DNA from: an uncultured Carboxylicivirga sp.
GTDB lineage: Bacteria; Bacteroidota; Bacteroidia; Bacteroidales; Marinilabiliaceae
DNA: 64,000 nt
Assembly (NCBI RefSeq): GCF_963674565.1
Contig: NZ_OY771430.1
Span: forward strand, 1,302,001 to 1,366,000
Direction: 5' to 3'
A program made the position numbers and the translations under genes. The notes below the pieces were generated by a model. That model was not told where the DNA came from. It searched no databases and worked only from the letters and a program-made list of their open reading frames with translations. This document shows, one piece after another, positions 1-9,144 of this stretch. Position 1 is the stretch's first letter, and each line of letters opens with the position of its first letter.

Positions 1-911
1 GGAATTTGTCGCTGTTTGGTAAATATTACAATCAATATGCCAGTGGTCCGAATAATGTAGGTACAGGAAACAGTACAATAATAGAAAAAGGGAATACGAA
101 CGTTGGTATTTTCGGGTATGGTGCAGCAGCCACTTATTTATTTATGAAAGCTTTTCAACTGAAGATTTCAGCTGAGAAAGCAGTGCGTCTTCCAACAGCT
201 GATCAATTATTTGGTGATGAAGATCTAGAATTGGGAGCATCTAGCCTTAAACCTGAAAAGAGCGATAATTTCAATGCCAGTTTATCTTACAAACTTGAGT
301 TTGGGAAACATGCTATTTATACCGAAGGAGGACTTATATACCGTAATACAAGAGATTATATTCGCCGTACAATTGAAAAATTAAGTGGTGGTTTACAGGC
401 TGGATCTCACGTTAATCATGGTCGTGTGGTAACAAAAGGTGTAAATGCATCCTTGAGATATAACTGGTCTAAAAACATTTCAATGGGAGGCAATTTTTCA
501 TATCTCAATATTCGGGATAAAGAAAAGTATGTTGAAGCCGGTTCTTTGCAAGAATCAACAACCTATAATGTAAGAATACCTAATAAACCTTACCTGTTCT
601 CCAACATGGACATTTGCTGGAAGCTATTTGATTTTATGGGTTCGGATAATGAATTAACATTGATGTATGATCATTCATACGTTCATTCTTTTCCATTGTA
701 TTGGGAAAACCACGGTAGTTCAAATAAAAAGAGGGTTCCCAATCAGTTTTCGCATAACCTTAGTGTGACATATTCCATGAAAGAAGGAGAATATAATTTC
801 TCTTTTGAATGTAAAAATATAACCGATGAACGGCTCTACGACAACTTTAGTCTGCAGAAGCCAGGAAGAGCATTTTATGGAAAAATCAGATACTACATTA
901 AAAACAATTGA
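1..911 (+). CDS. xusA: TonB-dependent outer-membrane receptor, C-terminal part (XusA-like)
   Basis: This is the carboxy-terminal third or so of a TonB-dependent outer-membrane transporter; the gene enters from the left edge, so its start, signal peptide and plug are missing. The visible part is amphipathic beta-barrel sequence rich in aromatic residues and ends in the typical receptor pattern (NITDERLYDNFSLQKPGRAF, then a short strand). The reading frame is open from the first bases and the stop is at 909-911. A DUF4374 lipoprotein and a PepSY membrane protein follow, which is the order of xusABC, a siderophore-piracy system known in Bacteroides. The family is clear; the specific Xus assignment rests on synteny. 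Confidence 0.85.
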   Translation, partial: NLSLFGKYYNQYASGPNNVGTGNSTIIEKGNTNVGIFGYGAAATYLFMKAFQLKISAEKAVRLPTADQLFGDEDLELGASSLKPEKSDNFNASLSYKLEFGKHAIYTEGGLIYRNTRDYIRRTIEKLSGGLQAGSHVNHGRVVTKGVNASLRYNWSKNISMGGNFSYLNIRDKEKYVEAGSLQESTTYNVRIPNKPYLFSNMDICWKLFDFMGSDNELTLMYDHSYVHSFPLYWENHGSSNKKRVPNQFSHNLSVTYSMKEGEYNFSFECKNITDERLYDNFSLQKPGRAFYGKIRYYIKNN

Positions 912-922
912 AATATAGCATT

Positions 923-2311
923 ATGAAAAAGAAAGGATTTTGTTGTAATGCAGGATGGCTGTCATGCCTTCTGCTGGTGGGATTTGCTTTCACTTCTTGT
1001 GAGGATGAAATTAATAATTCGAATAATTCTGATGAAGAATCTGCTGCTGGCCAGTTTATTATTGCTGCCGCCAGTACTGAAGCTTCATATCTGTTGCAAA
1101 CAGAGAAGATTGAGGAAGGAGAAATTTCTATTGTTGGAAATGGTGTGGAAGCAGAATCTGCAACACATTGGTTGTTTCCTCAAAATAAGTATGCTTACGG
1201 ACTTCAATACAGGCAGTCGAGTTCTGGTATTACCAATTCATATCAATTAAATGAGAATAACCAACTCGAAATGAGAACGGCTGAATTTGAAATGCCACGT
1301 TTTACTGCTTTTGGTACATATGAGCAATACGTACTTTTAGGTGCTGCCGGGGCCACCGATCAATTTGCTGCTGATGATACAGAGAAAACAAACCCTATGT
1401 ATGGTATAACTTTTACTACTGTTGATGCTGGACAACAAATTAAAAGTGAGTATACGCTGGTAACAGAAAATCTAACCGGAGATGGTGAATACCATACTTT
1501 ATCAGGTTTTATTGGAATTAATAACAGGATATATACTTCTCTTATTCCGGTTGGAACAAGTGCTTATGGTGTATCTCAAGGAAGTGTGAGTGATGAAAAC
1601 AAGGATTTGATCTCTGAGACTAATACCATCAGTGGAACCTTACATCCTGATGTAGTACGTATCGCTATTTTTGATGGTGTGAATGGATTTATCAATACTC
1701 CAACCATTATTGAAGATGAAAGAATCAGCTATGCTACCGGACGTTATCGTTCTCAATATTATCCAATGATTGGATTAAGTGAGGATGGCTCCTATATTTA
1801 TGTATTCTCGAACAGTTATGCCCGCACAGCAGCAGATGAAAGACAAAAAACTACTTTACCTGCAGGTGTTATTCGACTCAATACATCAACCAACGAATTT
1901 GATGCGGATTATTACTACAATATTGAGGAGGCAACAGGCGGGTATTTATTCTTTAATGTATGGCCAATTAATGGTAGTAATGATAAATTTATAATGAGAA
2001 TGTACGATGAGCCAGGTGAAGCCGGATTAAGTGGCACAATGTTAAGCATGGGTATTTTTGATGCTAAAAGTGGTGAGTTTAATAAAGTAACCGGACTTCC
2101 TTCATTAAATGAATTTATTGTTGGTGAAACCAGTGGTGATATTGGTCGTTTTGTTTACTCAGAAAATGGATTGGCATACATTACTGTTACAACAGCAGAT
2201 GGCAATCAACCAGCAGTCTATGTCATCGACTCTGCAACAGCAGTGGCATCAAAAGGCATAACTGTTGAAGCCGACGGTGGAATCTCAGCCATTGGAAAAC
2301 TTAAAAATTAA
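923..2311 (+). CDS. xusB: DUF4374 surface lipoprotein (XusB-like siderophore-binding protein)
   Basis: A secreted lipoprotein of 462 residues. I start it at the ATG at 923, because an in-frame TTG at 908 would overlap the receptor stop and the ATG gives a clean lipoprotein signal (MKKKGFCCN, hydrophobic core, then FTSCEDE with Cys as lipidation site). The rest has the repeated strand pattern of DUF4374, probably a beta-propeller. In Bacteroides thetaiotaomicron the DUF4374 protein XusB binds ferric enterobactin at the cell surface and works with TonB receptor XusA. The gene lies 11 bp behind the receptor and 66 bp ahead of the PepSY gene, so one operon is likely. Ligand specificity cannot be read from the sequence. 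Confidence 0.8.
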   Translation: MKKKGFCCNAGWLSCLLLVGFAFTSCEDEINNSNNSDEESAAGQFIIAAASTEASYLLQTEKIEEGEISIVGNGVEAESATHWLFPQNKYAYGLQYRQSSSGITNSYQLNENNQLEMRTAEFEMPRFTAFGTYEQYVLLGAAGATDQFAADDTEKTNPMYGITFTTVDAGQQIKSEYTLVTENLTGDGEYHTLSGFIGINNRIYTSLIPVGTSAYGVSQGSVSDENKDLISETNTISGTLHPDVVRIAIFDGVNGFINTPTIIEDERISYATGRYRSQYYPMIGLSEDGSYIYVFSNSYARTAADERQKTTLPAGVIRLNTSTNEFDADYYYNIEEATGGYLFFNVWPINGSNDKFIMRMYDEPGEAGLSGTMLSMGIFDAKSGEFNKVTGLPSLNEFIVGETSGDIGRFVYSENGLAYITVTTADGNQPAVYVIDSATAVASKGITVEADGGISAIGKLKN

Positions 2312-2377
2312 AACTGGCAATTAAAAATATAGAAGTCCAATACAATTTTTGTATTGGCTTCTTTAATTATAATAGTT

Positions 2378-3697
2378 ATGAAAACATTATTCAGGAAGTT
2401 ACACCTTTGGTTATCACTTCCAGTTGGTCTGGTAATTAAAATCCTGTGTTTAACAGGTGCTATTCTGGTATTTCAGCAACCTATGCTAGAATATCTGAAT
2501 CCAGACAAATACTTTGTAAAAGAGGTTGCAGATCAACCATTATCCATAAGTCTGCTGATGGAAAAAGCCACTGAACAAGTTTCAGACACAATAGAGCTTT
2601 CATCCATTACTGTTCAATCAGAAAATAATAGAAATTATACGCTAGGCATAAAAGGTGTAAGACGTGGTGGAATTGCCATTGATCCATACACTGGAACAAT
2701 TAATAATGAGGAAGAAAAAGGAAAAGAATTCTTCAATGTAATTTTGCGTTTGCATCGTTGGTTATTATTTCCGGTTAAAAGAGGAGAATTTTCATTTGGA
2801 AAGTTTTTAACAGGGTCCTCTACCCTGCTTTTCTTTTTTATTCTTATTACCGGGATTGTAATTTGGGTACCTAAATCTTTAAAATTACTAAAACAAAGAT
2901 TGCGCATAAAAACAGGGAAAGGAACCTATCGTTTATGGTACGACACCCATTTAGCCGGTGGTATTTATGCATCAATTATATTGATAGCACTTTGTTTAAC
3001 AGGATTGACATGGTCTTTCGATTGGTATCGAAGCGGTTTTTATGCTGTATTTGGTGTAGAATCTAATAGTGGTCATGGTCCGGCAAATAATTCCAGAAAT
3101 GAAGAACGGAATCAGGAAAAGAAAGCAGAAGAAGGAAATTCAAAATGGCAGGATCATCAAAAACAAAGAAATTCACAAGAAACAAGATCCTATAATAAGA
3201 ATGAGGTTCATGATGCTCATGAAGATTTCAAAGGTAGTAGAAGGAATCATTCAATAAATGACAGCACAAAAAGAGATAAAAACAGCAATCATTTTTTTGA
3301 ATTACAATTAGATGTAAAGGATAATTCCATAGAAGAAATTAAGTTTGATTATTCGGTTTGGGATAAGGTTCTTAATAATTTACACGATCGTAATATAAGT
3401 TTCGAAAAGATTACTCTTGAAAACGGGACTGCTGCAGTTTATAATAATCCTTTTAAATCAAGAGCATCTGATAAGTACACTTTTGATTCTCACACAGGAG
3501 AAATTACAGAAGTAAAATATTACAATGAAACTGCCACGCCAGCAGAGGAATTAAGATCATGGATTTACATGATTCATGTAGGTAAATGGGGAGGAATTAT
3601 TACGCAGATATTAACCTTTGTTGCAGCAGTTATTGGTGTATTATTACCCATTACCGGTTACTATCTCTATTTCAAAAGAGTTCTACTTAAAAGGTAA
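2378..3697 (+). CDS. xusC: PepSY-domain inner-membrane protein (XusC-like)
   Basis: A 439-residue membrane protein of the PepSY_TM family, in the inner-membrane XusC position of the siderophore locus; such proteins are thought to act as reductases or partners in releasing iron after uptake. The ATG at 2378 is preferred over an in-frame TTG at 2354. Membrane segments lie near residues 10-34, 145-165, 190-214 and 408-432, with PepSY-like sequence between the first and second and before the fourth. Residues about 225-305 form an unusually long hydrophilic linker rich in Asn, Lys, Glu, Arg and His, of simple composition. The gene ends just before a strong shared terminator facing the next operon. 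Confidence 0.8.
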   Translation: MKTLFRKLHLWLSLPVGLVIKILCLTGAILVFQQPMLEYLNPDKYFVKEVADQPLSISLLMEKATEQVSDTIELSSITVQSENNRNYTLGIKGVRRGGIAIDPYTGTINNEEEKGKEFFNVILRLHRWLLFPVKRGEFSFGKFLTGSSTLLFFFILITGIVIWVPKSLKLLKQRLRIKTGKGTYRLWYDTHLAGGIYASIILIALCLTGLTWSFDWYRSGFYAVFGVESNSGHGPANNSRNEERNQEKKAEEGNSKWQDHQKQRNSQETRSYNKNEVHDAHEDFKGSRRNHSINDSTKRDKNSNHFFELQLDVKDNSIEEIKFDYSVWDKVLNNLHDRNISFEKITLENGTAAVYNNPFKSRASDKYTFDSHTGEITEVKYYNETATPAEELRSWIYMIHVGKWGGIITQILTFVAAVIGVLLPITGYYLYFKRVLLKR

Positions 3698-3775
3698 AAA
3701 AAGGATTAAACAATCACAACTCATACTCATCAGTTATTCAAAAGAATGCAATAGTTCTGATTTGTAACCCCAAAA

Positions 3776-3808
3776 AAAGAAGGTGTTCAATTATTGAGCA
3801 CCTTCTTT
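3776..3808 (-). terminator. Intrinsic terminator between convergent operons
   Basis: A near-perfect hairpin with arms AAAGAAGGTG and CACCTTCTTT, extended inward, lies eight bases beyond the sugar-kinase stop. On the minus strand it runs into seven T residues, so it should end the sugar operon; on the plus strand the T tract is short, so xusC would be terminated less strongly. Confidence 0.85.
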
Positions 3809-3815
3809 GTGTAAG

Positions 3816-4694
3816 TTAGCCCAGCATTAACTCAATCTCCTCCTTTGAAATAGATGGGTTTGCTCCACTTTTTGAAGCAACAATAGCTCCAATGGCACAG
3901 GCATAGTCAATAGCATCTTGTGGCTCAGATCCATTCAATAATTTGCTGATAATTGTAGCCAGAAAAGAATCACCAGCCCCTACTGTATCCGCAACCTGAA
4001 TCTTATATCCATTATTATATACAAATGAATTGTTTATATATAACATGGCACCTTTAGAACCTCTGGTAACGCATATTTGCCCGGTATTCGTTTGAACTGA
4101 AATAAATTGAACACAATCTTCCAATGATTCGCTTTTAAACCCCAAATCAGAACAAATTTCAATGATCTCGTCATCGTTAAATTTTATAAAATGGGCTTGA
4201 TTCATCAATTTCTGCAGTGTTTCAATTTTATAATGTGGTGGACGTAGATTTACATCAAAAACGTTAAATTGTGCATTGTCAAGGAGCCTGAACAAAGTAT
4301 CACATGATGTGGCACTTCGGGCAATCAGACTACCGTAAATAAAGGCATCTGAACTTTTTACTATCTCAATATCCTTTTCTTCTAATTTAATATCATCCCA
4401 GGCACAAGGTTTTTTAATTTCGTAGGATGCTGATCCTTTTTCATTAAGTTGCACTAGAACCTTACTGGTATCAAACTTTCTGCTAACCTGAACATGGTCA
4501 AGGTTAGCATTATAAAGTTTCATTATATCCGTAATTTCTTCCCCATCTTTATCATCCCCAATGGCACTTATAACAGTAGTCTGATTTCCGAGCGATTGTG
4601 CCCGAAGAGCCACGTTTAATGGTGCTCCTCCAAGTTTTTTCCCAGAAGGAATCATATCCCATAATACTTCTCCATAACAAACAATCGATTTCAT
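3816..4694 (-). CDS. PfkB-family carbohydrate kinase, probable fructokinase
   Basis: A cytoplasmic ribokinase/PfkB-family sugar kinase of 292 residues, normal for fructokinases. Near the start are the sugar-binding KLGGAPLNVA and the family signature region, and near residue 240 the DTVGAGDSF motif holding the catalytic Asp and the anion hole. It follows the mannitol dehydrogenase family gene by only four bases, so the two are surely co-transcribed. The pairing suggests a pathway in which a polyol such as mannitol is oxidised to fructose and then phosphorylated to fructose-6-phosphate. Direct fructose or another ketose use is the alternative. The kinase family is certain; the substrate is inferred from the neighbour. 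Confidence 0.88.
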   Translation of the reverse strand: MKSIVCYGEVLWDMIPSGKKLGGAPLNVALRAQSLGNQTTVISAIGDDKDGEEITDIMKLYNANLDHVQVSRKFDTSKVLVQLNEKGSASYEIKKPCAWDDIKLEEKDIEIVKSSDAFIYGSLIARSATSCDTLFRLLDNAQFNVFDVNLRPPHYKIETLQKLMNQAHFIKFNDDEIIEICSDLGFKSESLEDCVQFISVQTNTGQICVTRGSKGAMLYINNSFVYNNGYKIQVADTVGAGDSFLATIISKLLNGSEPQDAIDYACAIGAIVASKSGANPSISKEEIELMLG

Positions 4695-4698
4695 CAGA

Positions 4699-6186
4699 TT
4701 ATAGTTTTTTGTTCATTTCTTTAACACATTCTTTTACTTTTTTACTTCTCAACATTGCAAGTGAAGCAAGGAAAGCATCAACAAAAACCTTATTGTTTAC
4801 CAAATCACCAAAGATGGCATTGATCTCAAGAAAACGAACCGGATTCTGATGAGAAAGAGCGGCAGCACGAATTAATTCATTACTCATCGCATCCACAATA
4901 TCATAAGTATTAGCGTTCTCATCAGCCCCATCATTGTATTTACACCAGGCAGCAACAACAAAAGCAGCCCTTTCAATACTTCCACCCGATTTTAATTGCG
5001 ACTTTACTGTTGAAAGCAGGAAGATTGGAAATTTAGCAGAACTTTCAAGACAAATCCTGGCTATTAAGTCTTTGATGTAAATATTCTGAAAGCGTTCAAT
5101 TAAGCTGTCTTTATATTTCTCAAGATTAATGTCACCTAAATCACCCAAGGTTGGTGTAGCTTCCTCATCCATAAAAGCACGAAGGAATACCTTGAAATCT
5201 TCATCACGAGCTGCCTCATCAATGGTTTTGTATCCATGCAAGGCACCCAACATCCCTAAAACAGAATGACCGGCATTCAGCAATCGTAATTTCATATTTT
5301 CGAAAGGAACCACATTCTTCACAAACTGGGCTCCAACCTTTTCCCATGCTGGTCTTCCGCCTTTAAATTCATCTTCAATAACCCACTGAATGAAAGGTTC
5401 GCAAACTACTGGCCACTGATCGTTAATAAGAAATTCGTTTTCTAGCTTTTCAATGTCTTCTGCTACAGTTACCGGAGTAATCCTATCGACCATGGCATTT
5501 GGAAATGAAACATTTTCCTCAATCCATGGTAACAATTCAGGCTCTGCCTTTTCAACGTAATTCAGCAACGATTTTTTAGCTACATCACCATTTCCCTGTA
5601 TATTATCGCATGACTGAATAGTACAACCACCTGCCCCGCGCAACATTCGTAATTTCATTGCCTGAGCAAGGTATCCAAACACTGTTTTTGGTGACATTGG
5701 ATTTTTCATATCTTCAACAATTACCGGATTGCTAAAATCAAACTCACCGGTTGCCTCATTCAGATTATAACCACCCTCAGTTATTGTTAACGAAATAATT
5801 TTAATATCCGGATCGGCCATTTTCTCAATTGCTGCTACCTGATTTTCAGGTGCAAAAATATATTCAACCATCGAGCCAATTACCTTGGCATTTAAAGAGC
5901 CATCTAGTTCTTTAACTATTAAGGTATATAAGCCATCCTGATCTTTCAATATATTATAGATTCTGCGATCATAATCCAATAAACCTATTCCGCAAATACC
6001 ACAGTCAAGTACTCCATAACGATCCATTAATTCATTGGTATAATATGCTTCATGCGAGCGATGGAAGTTTCCTACTCCAATATGAACAATACTTGTCTTT
6101 ACTTTATCTCGGTTGTATGATGGTATTTTTACATTTGGAGGTAACTTACTAAGGTTTTCCTGATTTAAAACTATTGATGTTTTCAT
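4699..6186 (-). CDS. Mannitol dehydrogenase family protein (polyol 2-dehydrogenase)
   Basis: A 495-residue member of the long-chain polyol-specific dehydrogenase family (mannitol 2-dehydrogenase, fructuronate/tagaturonate reductase relatives). The N-terminal cofactor site shows GVGNFHRSHEAYY, and the central catalytic segment includes KLRLLNAGHSVLGMLG with the Lys and the Asn-x-x-His pattern of the family. Length agrees with mannitol 2-dehydrogenase. It should oxidise a hexitol to a ketose with NAD. The fructokinase-type gene downstream and the absence of uronate isomerase or dehydratase genes favour mannitol or a similar hexitol over uronate reduction. The start ATG at 6186 gives the normal N-terminus. 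Confidence 0.88.
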   Translation of the reverse strand: MKTSIVLNQENLSKLPPNVKIPSYNRDKVKTSIVHIGVGNFHRSHEAYYTNELMDRYGVLDCGICGIGLLDYDRRIYNILKDQDGLYTLIVKELDGSLNAKVIGSMVEYIFAPENQVAAIEKMADPDIKIISLTITEGGYNLNEATGEFDFSNPVIVEDMKNPMSPKTVFGYLAQAMKLRMLRGAGGCTIQSCDNIQGNGDVAKKSLLNYVEKAEPELLPWIEENVSFPNAMVDRITPVTVAEDIEKLENEFLINDQWPVVCEPFIQWVIEDEFKGGRPAWEKVGAQFVKNVVPFENMKLRLLNAGHSVLGMLGALHGYKTIDEAARDEDFKVFLRAFMDEEATPTLGDLGDINLEKYKDSLIERFQNIYIKDLIARICLESSAKFPIFLLSTVKSQLKSGGSIERAAFVVAAWCKYNDGADENANTYDIVDAMSNELIRAAALSHQNPVRFLEINAIFGDLVNNKVFVDAFLASLAMLRSKKVKECVKEMNKKL

Positions 6187-6248
6187 GTGTTTTCGTTTTT
6201 GATGCTTATCTGTTTTAGATAAGAGTATATTTTAAGTGTGTGATATTT

Positions 6249-7967
6249 TTATTTGCTTTTATTCATTGCTTTCTGTCTTCGTAGATTCCAATAAGCAAAT
6301 ACAAAGTAACCAATGGTGCAGAAAAATGAATATTTATGAAATATTGCCTTGTTGATATTGTAAGTTTCCATATCTGGACTTCCAAACATAGTGTTTAAAG
6401 CCAATACAGTAATAACCAATAAACAAGCAATTGCATTATAATTCAAAATCTTAGAAAATACTGAACTATCTTTTTGAGGTATTACCTCATTCTTTGCTTT
6501 TTCTTCCTGATAAGCCTGAATATCTGCTTGCAACTGCTCTTCCTCCTCAATTTCTTTAGTATAATCATCTTTTGCTCCACTCATTTTGGCAAGGAGTGTA
6601 TAGATAATCAAAGTAGTTATCCATGATGGAATAAATAAATAGTAAAACGACATAATATTCAATGCATTTAAGCCAAATCCTATTGTTAAACCAACACCCC
6701 ATGCAATTATAGCAGGCTTACTGGTAACCAGCTTTTTATAATATGCCCAGTATCTGGTCAAACCAATTTTAGGGAAAAGAAAATGCTCTGCAAAAACAAT
6801 AGCTCCAACTGGTACTACCAATAAACCGGCATAGGTAAGCATTGGTAACATTTTAGAAAAAACAAACGGGAAACAGGCAATTATTACAGTGAAAACTCCA
6901 ACAACCAAAGTTGTTTTTCTTCTTGAATGATTTTTAAAAATAGCCTGAGCAGCCAATCCTGCACGATACAAATTAGCATTTGCTGTTGTCCACCCAGCCA
7001 CTATAACGATCACAAATCCAGAAGCACCAAGCGCATAATATGCAACATCACCTGGATCTAGAGCTAAAACAGGCTTATTTAACAGAATAGCAGCACCTGC
7101 TCCCATTATTCCTGCAGCAATCCATGCAATATAATGGCCGAATAGCATACCAAAACTTGAGTAAAGACCATAACTGGCTTTTTTAGCGTATCTGAAAATA
7201 GCCATATCAATCAAGCCAACGTGTGTTATTGTGTTGGCTGCCCATGCAAAACCAATTACTTCTAATAATCCAATACCCGATTCTCCACTGTTAGTGACTC
7301 CTTTCCAAATGGATTGATCCCCAATATGAATAAAATCACTAAAACTGGAAATGGATGTAGAACCAATTACACCATGAGCCAGGGCAGGAAGTAAAGCCAG
7401 GGCTCCGGCAACAAATAACGTAAATAGCCACGGTGCACAAATGGTCGAAAAATCGGCAACAGTATTAAAACCATAAATCGCTACCATCACAACGATTATA
7501 CCAACAGCCACAACTATCAGGATAAACCAGATATTTGTTGAATACCAATCCAACTGTGCAGGAATATTAAATAAGAATCGAACAGCTGACGATGAAACTG
7601 TAATCATAGCTGCCGATATCACGGTAAAAATGATTGCATTGGCCCAATTATATAATTTAGTCATAGAATCACCTGCAATCTTATTCAGGTAAGTATATAA
7701 ACTAAGCCTGGTTTTTACAGCAATTGGTGAAGTCAGAAAGGTCCAGCTTAATACCGCCAGAATATTTCCAATCAATAATCCGAATAAAATATCGCGGGTA
7801 CTAGCGCCCAGGCTTACAAATGTTGCACCGATTACAAATTCTGTAGCAGCAACATGCTCTCCGGCATATAATCCGGCAAAATGTTTTCCTCCATGAAGTT
7901 TATGCTTTGCAATAGGCAATTGCTCTTCATCGAGATGATCAAAATTTCTTGTTGAATTCGTTTTCAT
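6249..7967 (-). CDS. NCS1-type (cytosine/purine permease family) transporter in a polyol operon
   Basis: A 572-residue inner-membrane transporter with about 12 hydrophobic segments. The N-terminal part (FVIGATFVSLGAS, then GLLIGNILAVLSW) resembles the nucleobase-cation-symport-1 family, whose known substrates are nucleobases, hydantoins, allantoin and thiamine precursors. It is longer than usual because of a charged cytoplasmic stretch rich in Glu near residues 470-500 followed by two more membrane segments. It sits between a beta-barrel gene and the mannitol dehydrogenase/fructokinase pair, with no nucleobase catabolism gene nearby, so I infer uptake of a sugar alcohol or related compound. 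No other transporter is encoded in the operon. Confidence 0.72.
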   Translation of the reverse strand: MKTNSTRNFDHLDEEQLPIAKHKLHGGKHFAGLYAGEHVAATEFVIGATFVSLGASTRDILFGLLIGNILAVLSWTFLTSPIAVKTRLSLYTYLNKIAGDSMTKLYNWANAIIFTVISAAMITVSSSAVRFLFNIPAQLDWYSTNIWFILIVVAVGIIVVMVAIYGFNTVADFSTICAPWLFTLFVAGALALLPALAHGVIGSTSISSFSDFIHIGDQSIWKGVTNSGESGIGLLEVIGFAWAANTITHVGLIDMAIFRYAKKASYGLYSSFGMLFGHYIAWIAAGIMGAGAAILLNKPVLALDPGDVAYYALGASGFVIVIVAGWTTANANLYRAGLAAQAIFKNHSRRKTTLVVGVFTVIIACFPFVFSKMLPMLTYAGLLVVPVGAIVFAEHFLFPKIGLTRYWAYYKKLVTSKPAIIAWGVGLTIGFGLNALNIMSFYYLFIPSWITTLIIYTLLAKMSGAKDDYTKEIEEEEQLQADIQAYQEEKAKNEVIPQKDSSVFSKILNYNAIACLLVITVLALNTMFGSPDMETYNINKAIFHKYSFFCTIGYFVFAYWNLRRQKAMNKSK

Positions 7968-7991
7968 AACTGATTACTTTGGGAATTTACA

Positions 7992-8816
7992 TTAAAACAT
8001 TGAAATAGCTAACTGGAGTGCACCGATTTTTGTCTCAGGATTCCAGAATCCGGTAGCAGAAACAGGAATGACCCGGGAGAGAATTTCAACTTCACGATCC
8101 AGTTTAATTCCTATATTATTCACATTTGGAGAGTCACTGTAAAATGTTTTCTCTGTTGTGAATGAGAATACTCCTCCTGCAAACAGGCTCAGAGTAGTAT
8201 GGTCGTTACGGATAATCGGATAGCTCAATTCCACATAGTTTGAGTAAGAATTAGTATCTGATCCATCATCATTTATTTCAAAATCGCCACCATTACCAAA
8301 TAGAATTGTAGACCAGTAAAAATGAATCGGCGTAGCTTCTGATAATGTATATTGAAGAACAATGTCTACAAAGTTTGGTGAAGTATATTTATCGTAACTG
8401 AATATATTAACTTCAGCAGAATTACTATAGTTGTTATGGCTGATTAAAGAGGCACTGAAGTTTTTTGCAAAGTAGTAATGGGCGTAATATGAATATTCCT
8501 TATATGTACCATTAAAGCTAGCACCTCCCCATATGCCGGCAATCAATTTATTATTGTTTGATGTATACTCTATGCTCGATGCCATCATCACCCCAGGTGT
8601 AACAACAAATCCATGCCATAAATGCATGTTTTTTAATTCAAGATTAACATCAAAATTACTGGTGACAGTTGTATCATCCTGAGCTGAACATGGTGTTAGC
8701 GAAATAACTGAAACTATTATAAAAAGAATGAATGATGAATTAAAGCGTAAATACGGAACATTAAAAACGCAATTGCCTTTTGGATTATTTTTCAAATCAT
8801 TAAACTGGATTTTCAT
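7992..8816 (-). CDS. Outer-membrane beta-barrel-like protein, first gene of the polyol operon
   Basis: A 274-residue protein with a long N-terminal region and a hydrophobic signal segment near residues 27-43 followed by PCSAQDD, where signal peptidase probably cuts. The mature part alternates hydrophobic and polar residues, is rich in Tyr, Phe, Ser and Asn, and ends in Phe (LQLAISMF), as outer-membrane barrels do. I do not recognise a named family. As first gene of the operon, 24 bp ahead of the NCS1 permease, it may be the outer-membrane pore for the same substrate. A later start is possible, because the first 25 residues are atypical for a signal peptide. Confidence 0.6.
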   Translation of the reverse strand: MKIQFNDLKNNPKGNCVFNVPYLRFNSSFILFIIVSVISLTPCSAQDDTTVTSNFDVNLELKNMHLWHGFVVTPGVMMASSIEYTSNNNKLIAGIWGGASFNGTYKEYSYYAHYYFAKNFSASLISHNNYSNSAEVNIFSYDKYTSPNFVDIVLQYTLSEATPIHFYWSTILFGNGGDFEINDDGSDTNSYSNYVELSYPIIRNDHTTLSLFAGGVFSFTTEKTFYSDSPNVNNIGIKLDREVEILSRVIPVSATGFWNPETKIGALQLAISMF

Positions 8817-8852
8817 AACTGTATTTTTTAAATAACTTGATTTTAATCTTTA

Positions 8853-8871
8853 AAACGTATTTTCTACGTTT
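8853..8871. promoter_or_regulatory. Operator 1, perfect palindrome at the polyol operon start site
   Basis: AAACGTA, five bases, TACGTTT: a perfect 7-bp inverted repeat. It lies directly downstream of the minus-strand -7 element at 8879-8886, so a bound protein would cover the transcription start. The two CG steps are 11 bp apart, about one helical turn, as in the two other copies in this gap. Confidence 0.72.
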
Positions 8872-8878
8872 CATGTTT

Positions 8879-8911
8879 CAAATGTAATTCATTTTTTTTC
8901 ACATATACAAA
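8879..8911 (-). promoter_or_regulatory. Promoter of the polyol operon
   Basis: On the minus strand a TACATTTG element (8879-8886) matches the Bacteroidetes -7 consensus TAnnTTTG, and TTTG (8908-8911) lies 21 bp upstream as the -33 element. Transcription would begin near 8873, inside operator 1 and about 57 bp before the ATG of the barrel gene. Confidence 0.6.
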
Positions 8912-9043
8912 TATTTTTTGCATTTATTATTTTATAACTCTGGTATATAGTGATTTAAAATTATATATTTTTTTAACAAATTACTGGTAACATCAATAAT
9001 TAGATAGGTTTTAACTACTTAAAATTATATATAATATTACTTG

Positions 9044-9062
9044 TTACGTATTATATACGTAT
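9044..9062. promoter_or_regulatory. Operator 2, middle palindrome of the divergent region
   Basis: TACGTA, five bases, TACGTA within a 19-bp site, with the two CG steps 11 bp apart as in the outer copies. It lies between the two divergent promoters and could support looping or cooperative binding. Confidence 0.6.
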
Positions 9063-9114
9063 GTTTGCAATACTATAATGTTTTCAAATAATAGGAATAA
9101 AACAATTTCATTTA

Positions 9115-9122
9115 TATATTTG
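9115..9122 (+). promoter_or_regulatory. -7 element of the Nudix regulator gene
   Basis: TATATTTG matches TAnnTTTG exactly, 42 bp before the ATG at 9165. No clear -33 TTTG is present at the usual distance, which would suit a weak promoter. Confidence 0.5.
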
Positions 9123-9144
9123 ATAGCACATTAAAACATTTATC

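Noticed and set aside
6205..6223. A small hairpin CTTATCT/AGATAAG between the permease and dehydrogenase genes.
   Set aside because: It is short and has no T tract, so it does not support a break in the operon.
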